Shown here in pieces: positions 56,234 to 64,000 of a stretch of 64,000 nt of DNA. The position numbers and the translations under genes are program-made. Source of the DNA: Dissophora ornata (taxonomy: Eukaryota; Mortierellomycota; Mortierellomycetes; Mortierellales; Mortierellaceae); NCBI GenBank assembly GCA_025201705.1, contig MU616572.1, positions 56,266 through 120,265 of the forward strand, read 5' to 3'. The notes beneath the pieces are model-generated. The model ran no database searches, had not been told where the DNA came from, and saw only the letters and a list, made by a program, of their open reading frames with translations. Positions within the stretch are counted from its first letter, which is position 1. Every line of letters starts with the position of its first letter.

Positions 56234-56971
56234 TATGGACCCCACCAGAGGCCCTTTTTCACGTCAGAGTTAAATGCCATAGACAGAGATACTCACACAA
56301 TGAACGCATCTACTTCTCGCATGGATAACATAGTAGCTACTATGTTTGTTTGTCCTGTCTACTAATGACCGTCTGCTGACGATGGTTCATTTCATTCCCG
56401 CATTCGAGTGCAGATGATTCCGATTCTTGTTCACGCCACAGCACGACGGTTAAACACTGCAGATACATGTATCACGTTGTCTACGCCCGTTTCTCTTCTT
56501 GTTCCTCGCCTTCGTCGGCAGCAAAGCTCTGCTTTTTCCCCTCTTCTGTCCACCACACGCCATCATTTGTTCATTCATTTCATTCATTACATCGAATCAG
56601 AGAAACTCAACCGACCCCCTGACCCGCTCACTAACTTTGGGACAACCCGTCGACTGTGTGTCCAAAGGATCTGCTCGGTCACATATATCAAAAGCAACTA
56701 ACCACGTCCTCATGAAGCATCAGCCAGAGGCCACGGGCCATGTTGGTAACCTTACCCCAGATCAATGGGATGCGCTGTAGGTTTTGAGAGCTGTGGGATA
56801 AGCCCAAGTGTCTTTAGCTTTTGATACTGTCAATGATGTGTGTGTAGCGTTTGTGTATCCGCAAGAGATTCCGATCTATTCTAAGCGCAACACTTCTCTA
56901 GTGGCGAGATTTGGTCGTTTCTACTGCACCTCTGGTACTCGGAGCCGTCCTCGCCCACAAGGACTAGCTCG
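56234..56971. other. Intergenic region upstream of the Sec14-like gene
   Basis: About 740 bases; open frames at 56408-56780 lack motifs and lie in pyrimidine-rich leader-type DNA. No RNA gene is seen. Confidence 0.4.
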
Positions 56972-58541
56972 ATGCATCCTCGCAGAGTCAGCAGCTATGG
57001 TATCTCGACAGCATCTGTAGCTGCAAGCAACGATCAAGCACACCATAGCGACCAGCACCGGCCATCACCACCCTTGCCATCAACAAGCCCAGGAGGCACC
57101 GGACATCGTGAACACCATCGTCGAGCAAGCAACAGTAATGAAATGAGACCCATCAGTCCACCTCCGGCCTCACCCACGCGTCTCAGTCAATCATTTTATC
57201 AGCCCTCGATCGCATCTTCACCCCCGCCAACCTCGCCAATCAACTCCCATACTAGCAGTCACCCGCCAGGTGGGGCAGGCGGCGCCGCTGCTGCGCTAAG
57301 AAGATCGGCTGCCAAGCTAAAGCCATGGCTGCCTGCCAAGAAGTTTACATTCAAGTATTCGCCAACAGAGTATCACACAGCATTCTGGGCATTTTCACAG
57401 TCGGAGCATCCGGATACTACTGTGTTAAGGTTTCTGAGGGCCAGGAAATGGAATGTGGAAAAGGCTATGGAGATGCTTGTTCTTGCCCTCGAGTGGCGCA
57501 TCACCATGGGCGTGGATGAAATTGTGGGCGAGGGCGAAGAAGCGCTCGAAGCAAAATATCCAGGATTTTTGGATCAACTCAAGAATGGAAAGGCCATTTT
57601 TAGAGGATACGATCGCCAAGGTCGACCTCTATGGTAACAACATCAAACGCAAGACAAACGGCAATCATTTGGACTCTTCTATGGCTTTGCTGCTTACTCT
57701 TATATTTTTCCCCTCCCTTTGAAAAACATAGCTTGCTGAACCCTGGTCTGCATCACCAGCATGCGCAGAGTGAGCAAACCGTCCAAAAGCTGTCCATCTA
57801 CGTCATCGAGACTGGAAGAATGATATTACGACCACCTGCCGAAACCATCTCCGTTATTTTTGATATGAGCTCGTTTTCCTCGTCCAATATGGTATGACAG
57901 TGCTCTCCGCGGCAGCTTTATAATGAGACTGAAAGAAAACGGCATCCTGAACCACAGCGTTAACACTGTGCTTATATTTTATTCCCCCTCCTTTGTAGGA
58001 CTGGCCGACTGCCAAGTTCTTCATCCACGCGGCTGAAGCCTGTTACCCCGAATTGCTCGGTGTCTGTGTCCTGCACAAGGCGCCGTGGATCTTTGGTGCG
58101 CTCTGGAAGATCATCTCGCCCATGCTCGACCCCATCATCCGCGCCAAGGTCAAGTTCACAAACAGCCGCAAGGATCTTGAAGAGTATGTGGCGCCTGACC
58201 AGTTGATGAAGAACAAGGCGTTTGAGGGCGAGGATGAAGTACCATACCGCTACGTCGAGCCTGTTCAGGACGAAAACAGGTTAATACTGGAGGACTCTGA
58301 AGCAAAACAACGAGCCTTAGCGAAACGCAAAGAGATGGAACTGACGTTCGAGAGATTGACAGAGATCTGGCAAGGGCAAAAACAGCTTTCGTCTAGCACT
58401 GCAGTAATCCAGGAGAGGAACGAGGTTGGTATGAAGATGGCGGAGGTATGGTGGGCGACTGAACCATACACGAGGGCCAGGACAGTATACCACCGTCTCG
58501 GAACTATCCAGTCACCGGTGGCTGTTCAGACAACTCCTTGA
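56972..58541 (+). CDS. Sec14-type CRAL-TRIO lipid transfer protein (Csr1-like)
   Basis: Three exons, 56972-57633, 57732-57891 and 57999-58541, give 454 residues. The first about 105 residues are a Ser/Pro/His-rich tail. Then comes the CRAL-TRIO N domain (VLRFLRARKWNVEKAMEML, about 150-170), followed by the lipid-binding domain: FRGYDRQGRPL, SIYVIETGRMILRPP, ISVIFDMSSF, and the closing ACYPELLGVCVLHKAPWIF with FTNSRKDLEEYV. Sec14 relatives exchange phosphatidylinositol with other lipids between membranes and feed phosphoinositide kinases; the arrangement resembles the Csr1/Sfh2 branch. A charged C-terminal helix (about 375-415) follows the lipid domain. The start ATG at 56972 is the first one, and the N-terminal tail has no conserved feature to test it. 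Confidence 0.88.
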
Positions 58542-60442
58542 AGTCGACTATTGGAGGGGAATTTATTAGACCTAAGCAGTGATTAAATGAGGCGCAAAGA
58601 CGCGCGCGCTCATGGAGCGATGGATTATTTTATATCGACGAGACTACAGTTTTACAAGTACAAGAAGATGCTTCATCGGAATGGTGATGATGGACGGTAG
58701 TCGTCTGCTGGTTGGAGAGGACAGACTTTGAGGGGACAGGAGCGGGTTTAGGCTGCAACTCGGCTGCGTTGAGAGAGACCACGTGGCCAGCGGAGTGAGG
58801 ATGGAGGCTATTTTCAATTTTCATTATACCGATTAATTGGTGTTTTTAAAATACAGATTGCCCGATCGTGTGTTTCTTTAAAATTAACAGAGAGAAGGTG
58901 GTGGTGGTGTAGTTTTGTCCATAGGAAGGGCTGGAAGGGGTTAATTAGGACGAGGGAGGGGGGGCAGGGAGGAGAAGGGCCAGGTGTCAAACTGGGTCCT
59001 CGCGAAAAATGTGAGATGGCAGAGGGTTCGAATGGATGTGGAGTGGAGAGAAGAATGCCCGTATTCTTTTATGAAAGCAGGCCACATCAGGTGTATGGTT
59101 GTAAGCCAGACTACAAATGCAACACAGGGCGCTCTCCTAGACTACCAGTGTACGACCATCCAGGTACCGAGCAGCTTGCTATTTTATTTCTTGCACAAGA
59201 CGCGCGCAGTATTTCTATTAACCACACGCGATGATAGACTAAAGCTCTATTCGCGCTGGCCTTTCCCTCTTGACATCCCTTGGGGCAACGGAGGACAGCC
59301 TGCTTCTCCTCCTCAGTCAGTCTCATGCCTCTCTTCCGCTTGTGTTCGTCAAATCGATTGGAACCTGTAGAGTGAGGATTGGTCTGAGGGCTTGTTCTTG
59401 CTGTTGCTGTCGCAGCTGAAGGGCCTGTGAGGGTATTGATAGGTTCAGAGAAAGAACATCCTTTGGATCTTTGGTCGCTTTCATATTCTCTGTCCTGAGC
59501 TCAAACACATCCTTGAGAGGTCTGGACCACTATCCGGGACTGCAATATGAGCATGACATTGGTGTTGTGTTCGACTGCTTCTCTGTGCCGGATGATCTTG
59601 TGGCATTTCCTCTGAGATAGGTTTGAGCAAATCTGCTTGGTCTACTTTGCAATGCAGTGTTCCTACTGTTGATGAAAGTGTTGTGAAAAAAAATCGCATA
59701 ATTTCATTAAAATAGTGCTCATGTTTGAAATCAGACGAGAAGGCTCGAGCTTGGGTTTGGGCTCATTCTCAACCAGGGGTGGGTAGATGAAAGGCCAAAG
59801 AATGAGTGAGAGAGAGAGTGTGAGGGAATGAGGGAACGGCACTGACGTCAATCTCCGCTAGAAACCGTGATATCAGTGAACTAGCGATCCGGCGATAACG
59901 AAGATAGGCAGGGGACTTGCGACGAGCGATCTTCGGCAGTTGCGAGAATGTCCTCTGACAGAGGCAATGTGGGACTGTGCGCAGGTCCATGTGGCCTTGA
60001 CCGCGGAGATGAACTCCGCATATTACAGTAGTCCATGGCCCGGTGCTGTCTGGGGTGGAATAGGCTAAGCGGAGCAGGTGTCGGTGCTGGGTGTTGGAAT
60101 GGGGAGGGATGGTTTTGCATGCTCATGCAATGACAACAACACCAAAATGGCTTTGACAATAATTACGGCGACCAAGGCTGCAGCAAGCATTTTTAGTCAA
60201 TGCATGTATCCGCCTCCTTGTCGACCATCATCCCTCATCCCTTTCGGCCCTTTTCTCTCCTTACGACGGCCTGGCAACGTGACTGAGTGGTTCGGTGCAG
60301 CTGTGGTTGGCCCAACTCTACACCGCAACTGATTCTGTCTCCCCCTCTCTCATTCGCTCATTCACCACTCCACTCATTCCTTCTCCTTCTTTGTTGCCAT
60401 TCCCTCGCCAGCCCGCTCGCACCCTCCCTCCTCGTCCCACAA
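58542..60442. other. Long intergenic region (1.9 kb) with unresolved minus-strand open frames
   Basis: No gene is supportable, but the minus strand at about 59111-59508 reads a plausible polar protein segment (DEHKRKRGMRLTEEEKQAV then LRCPKGCQEGKASANR), and 59481-59699 and 59881-60159 are open in other minus frames. No clean splice joints connect them. A diverged or rapidly evolving gene, or chance, remains possible. GA-rich and G-rich tracts lie at 58955-58975 and 59810-59825. Confidence 0.35.
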
Positions 60443-63386
60443 ATGGTCTTGCACCGCGTGCCCTCGTATGACGACACACTGGCAGAAAATAGCCCTGCAG
60501 GGTCGACCCATCTCGAGTCCTTTCCGCCACTCTTCATCACCCGCTCCAATGTTCTCAACACGCCTTCCCTTAGGCTAGAGCCCACCCTCTCAATACAGTC
60601 TGAACAGGAGATGAAGGGGCGGGGTTCCAGACGGTGGTTCATCCTCTTCCTGTCGTGTCTGCTCCTCTTTGGCAATTACTTTGGTAAACAGACACATTTT
60701 ATTTCCCGCCCTCGCTGGAACATTCAACTCAGCTGTGCTTTCAACCATAATAATTCGAGCTCTCCTGTTTTGCTGTGGACGCTCTGTATAGCATACGACA
60801 ACCCTGCGGCACTGAACACGCAGCTGCAAAAGTACCTGGGCATGCCCTATAATGATTACCAATACCTACTCTCGACGCTCTACAGCGTCTACTCCTTGCC
60901 CAATACCGTCTTGCCATTTCTGTTTGGCTCGCTCATCGACAGGTTCGGGCCACAGAGGGTCCTCCTGGCTCTCAGCGGCTGTGTCTGCATTGGACAGGCA
61001 ATCTTTTCCATCGGAGTGCAGACTCGCCAAGTCTGGGTGATGCTGCTCGGACGGGCCATCTTTGGTGCCGGGGGCGAGAGCTGTGGCATCGCACAGGCGA
61101 GTATCACGACCACGCACTTTAGGTAATGAATAGAGGGTGGACCCCGACCAACTGCGTCCATTCGTCACTGGTCTGTGCGATCTAGTCGACTCATTCTGAC
61201 GACCCAACGCTTTTTCTTTCTCCTCAATTATAACCGATGATAGAGGGCATGAACTTGCATTTGCACTGGGGCTGAACCTCTGCATTGCCAGATTCGGTAT
61301 GCACGTTGCTTGGGCCGTCTCTTAATCTACGCGACTGGATTGAATTGTACTGCAAAGCACTGCCTTGTCTAACTATTGCACTTTTTCTTCACAACCAGGA
61401 TCCGTCGTCAATACCATTGTTACCCCGTGGGCTGAACAAAAGTGGGATGTTCCCACCGCAGTTTGGATAGGAACACTGAGTTGTTTAGCATCCTTTCTCT
61501 CTGCAGTCGCTCTGGTTTATGTGATTGGCCAGGCATCAACTCCAGTAACCTCTACGAAGGAAGAGCTGGAAGGTACACCACTGTATTCAGGTATCTCTGG
61601 AACCAGTGCTAACGACACAAACAATGGGATGTATCTCACGGTTTCTCCCACAAATGATGGCAACTACCCACCATCTCCAGCCGTTTATTCGTCTTCTCAA
61701 TCTGGCATTCTGCAACACTTGCCCGGAATTTTGAGGCGTGAACGTAGCTTTGCAGACTCGATCCACAGCGTCCGATTCACTCCTGGACTTGCGAAATCGG
61801 GCACACGACCCTCGCTTCATATCATCACGGACCATGCAAAGAAGCAGGAGTCTTGGTGGGAGGAATGGTGGAGCGATTTGAAGTTCTTCCCTTCGAGCTT
61901 TTGGTTGATTTGCGTACTCACGGTGCTGCTCTATGGAACAGTGGTACCATTCAACAACATTGCGAGCGACTTTTTGCAATCAAAATGGTATTATGGCAAC
62001 CCACGCATGGCGGCGGCTGTCATGGGTGTTCCGGACACGTTAGGCGCCATTCTTGTTCCTGGGTTTGGACTAGTCGTAGATCGATATGGCAAACGTGCAA
62101 GCACACTGATCGTGTCAGCATTCATTATGGTGGTTGTTCACACGACCTTGGGATTCACTATGCTGAATCCTATATTTGCATTCTCACTCTTGGGAATCGC
62201 GTACTCGATGTATGGCGTTGCTCTGTGGCCATCCATTGCCTGGTAGGTTTTCATGCGGTCGCCTCTTTGCAATATCGAATCTAGGCGGCACACAGAATCT
62301 CATCGCATTCATATCTTCGCCAACCAATACTATAGTGTCGTCACCAACGAACTGCATCTTGGCAAAGGGTACGGGATCAGCTGCAGTCTCCTCAATATGT
62401 CATTGACTTTGGTGCCACCAATTGTTGCCACTATCCGTGTGCTGAGTGACAGTTTTATCCCCGTGGAAATGTTCTTTATATCGATGGGTTTGTGTGGCAT
62501 CGTGGTGGGATTTGCGCTCAAGGGGATCGACCGTAGGGATGGAGGCGCGCTGGAGGAACCAGAGATCGAAGTGGACGTGCCAGTCATTGTTCCACAGTCT
62601 ACAACGAATTCGGTTCCTGCCTCTGCTTTGCCGTCCCCTGCAGTTTCTCAGAGACGACCCAGATACCCTATGAATCGGAAACGACCAACCCTGGATGCCT
62701 TGCAGACATTTGGGCCGAGTATAACATCCGACTGGGCGTTAAAACGATGGCAAAATAATCAACAGGATGACCACATAGCAGATGAAGATTCGTCGCTGCT
62801 CTCCAGGGATGCTCAAGAGGATGATGATACAGCGAATAGCAGTCAATGGAACTCTCCAACGATAGGCTCGCATCCTGATGCTCCAGGTTCGTCGACACTG
62901 CTATCACCAGCAACAGACAGGATAAACAAGCACCGACAGAGATTCAGTCGACCTTTACTCCACAGGGCGTTAACAAGAGCCGGGAGTCCACTGCTGCAGC
63001 ATTACCCGTCTGGCTCTAGATACGGCTCTGTTTCTTCGCCGTCGATTGTGTCCTCTATGGCGGATGGGTGTTGGGATGTCGAGGAGGGAATGAGAGCTGT
63101 GTCGGGTAGGGAGGATTACAGTGTAAGCCAACATCCTATCCTATATAATCCCTTGCGAGGAAGTTCAGGAAGCTTCCGCGTCAGTCGCCATGCAAGGCCG
63201 ATAGCATTTGGGGAAGGAGAGGAAGGGTGTATTTATCTTGATGGTATAGCCGTGGAACCAGGACACGAGGGCTATAGTGGTGCATATTCTGAGCCAGAGG
63301 ACAGTTCAGCCACTGAACAAGACACGGCCATTGGTGACGATTATAGTGGAGAAGACATGGCCGTTACAAAGACGGATGATGCCTAG
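60443..63386 (+). CDS. Major facilitator transporter, MFSD1-like
   Basis: Five exons, 60443-60683, 60792-61122, 61244-61296, 61399-62242 and 62336-63386, give 839 residues; all phases match. Residues about 60-80 start TM1 (WFILFLSCLLLFGNYF), continuing into AYDNPAALNTQLQ, a hallmark of MFSD1, the lysosomal dipeptide uniporter of animals. Further membrane segments include NTVLPFLFGSLIDRFGPQRV (MFS signature between TM2 and TM3), GRAIFGAGGESCGIAQ, and in the C-terminal half FGLVVDRYGKRAS, the second MFS signature. Between TM6 and TM7 is a long hydrophilic loop (about 255-350). The last about 260 residues are an Arg/Ser-rich cytosolic tail, much longer than in animal MFSD1. Intron 1 (108 bases) contains no in-frame stop. 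The vacuolar location and substrate are inferred. Confidence 0.88.
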
Positions 63387-63538
63387 ACGAGAGATGTTTT
63401 TTTCTTCTTTGCCAAAAGTGCTTAGTCTAGCGTACACATTGTGCTCAGATTTATTGTATAATTTTCTTCTTTGAAATATGGGAGATCAGAACAGCGCTGT
63501 TTGAATGTTCTTGGAGTTAAACCTCACATCTTCAACGC

Positions 63539-63946
63539 CTATGCAGACGTGACGAGGTCAAATGCCATCTTGGCAGTCAAGCCCAACAGTCCGACTTCTC
63601 CAATATGACCAAAAGCACCGAGCTGACGTCTAGAAGGCTGACCGGATGAGTATCCAATGTAGTAGAAGATACGTCCTAAGCACCAGATGGATCCGAGGGC
63701 GGCAGAGGCGACAGGATACTGAAGTCCTGCGAACATGAGTGTGAGCAAGTAGCTTGAGAAACCCTCGAGGGTATTTTGGTGAACCCGTTGATAGCAATTG
63801 AAGATGTATTTCTTGTGGTCAGTCTTGCATTCCGCAGCGTCGGCATAAAGGAATGGGAGGGGCACTTGGGCCACTTGACGGTAGCTGGAAACCCTAGTGC
63901 CCAGGAATGTGACGAGAACTGTGGAGGCGATAGCGGCGATGACGGT
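63539..63946 (-). CDS. Microsomal glutathione S-transferase 3-like (MAPEG), 3' exon only
   Basis: The terminal exon on the minus strand (63946-63539, phase 0 after a TTCTAG acceptor) encodes 135 residues; the first exon lies beyond the window end. It contains the MAPEG motif of MGST3: FNCYQRVHQNTLEG, then LGSIWCLGRIFYYIGYSSG and PSRRQLGAFG. These small four-helix membrane enzymes conjugate or reduce lipid hydroperoxides with glutathione at the ER or mitochondrial outer membrane. Hydrophobic segments are visible at TVIAAIASTVLVTFLG and YLLTLMFAGLQYPVASAAL. It converges on the MFSD1-like gene, with 152 bases between the stops. Confidence 0.85.
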   Translation of the reverse strand, partial: TVIAAIASTVLVTFLGTRVSSYRQVAQVPLPFLYADAAECKTDHKKYIFNCYQRVHQNTLEGFSSYLLTLMFAGLQYPVASAALGSIWCLGRIFYYIGYSSGQPSRRQLGAFGHIGEVGLLGLTAKMAFDLVTSA

Positions 63947-64000
63947 CTAGAAAAACACACATGAAAAAAAATGCATGAGGGTTAAGATTCTTGACCACCA

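Noticed and set aside
58984..59370. 128-residue plus-strand open frame
   Set aside because: No recognisable domain; it overlaps the more protein-like minus-strand frame.

Overview
The window is nuclear DNA of a filamentous fungus. Genes are broken by short GT-AG introns (about 50 to 450 bases, a few longer), fungal markers are present (a Kre9/Knh1-type GPI cell-wall protein, a Num1/Mcp5-type cortical anchor, NADPH-P450 reductase), and there is a local expansion of a large LRR-like protein family that I associate with Mortierellaceae (Mortierellomycotina). That placement comes from remembered family resemblance, not from a search. I found no rRNA, tRNA, CRISPR array or intact transposon. There are two runs of N: 13967-13976 (beside a GA microsatellite) and 40620-40699 (flanked by an exact 33-bp repeat, so probably an unmerged overlap).

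Layout. 1-737: 3' end of a tandem-BRCT protein. 996-3850: first copy of the expanded family ('header + RLFIVLP + LRR'). 4216-6699: F-box/LRR protein. 6926-8657 (minus): tafazzin with a 19-nt microexon that carries the catalytic histidine. 9428-9784: small uS10-like protein. 11234-13886: NDR-type AGC kinase with an N-terminal CRIB motif. 14287-15670: mitochondrial protein with two RRM-like domains. 16560-17241: GPI-anchored wall protein. 18344-21060: cytochrome P450 reductase. 21343-23727: Psi1/Cst26-type acyltransferase that seems to need a 1-nt exon. 24349-27670: DDHD phospholipase.

28563-47907 is the accessory heart of the window: six neighbouring members of the same lineage-specific family (four plus, two minus). 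They share a short header exon with a phase-2 intron at one fixed position, a variable Ser/Thr-rich linker, a conserved central block and a leucine-rich C-terminal array. Individual copies have lost the header, the C-terminal end, or both intact flanks, and one inverted pair shares a 208-bp patch at about 93% identity. This looks like birth-and-death evolution with gene conversion, as in receptor or effector families, but no function is known to me.

48261-52939 (minus): Num1/Mcp5/ApsA-like PH-domain cortical anchor, divergent from 53982-56233, a POT1-like telomere protein with a MITE-like hairpin in an intron and two unresolved exon joints. 56972-58541: Sec14 (CRAL-TRIO) protein. 60443-63386: MFSD1-like transporter. 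63539-63946 (minus): 3' exon of an MGST3-like MAPEG enzyme running off the window. Several of the single-copy genes work in lipid metabolism or transport (tafazzin, Psi1/Cst26, DDHD lipase, Sec14), but they are not an operon and nothing shows shared control.
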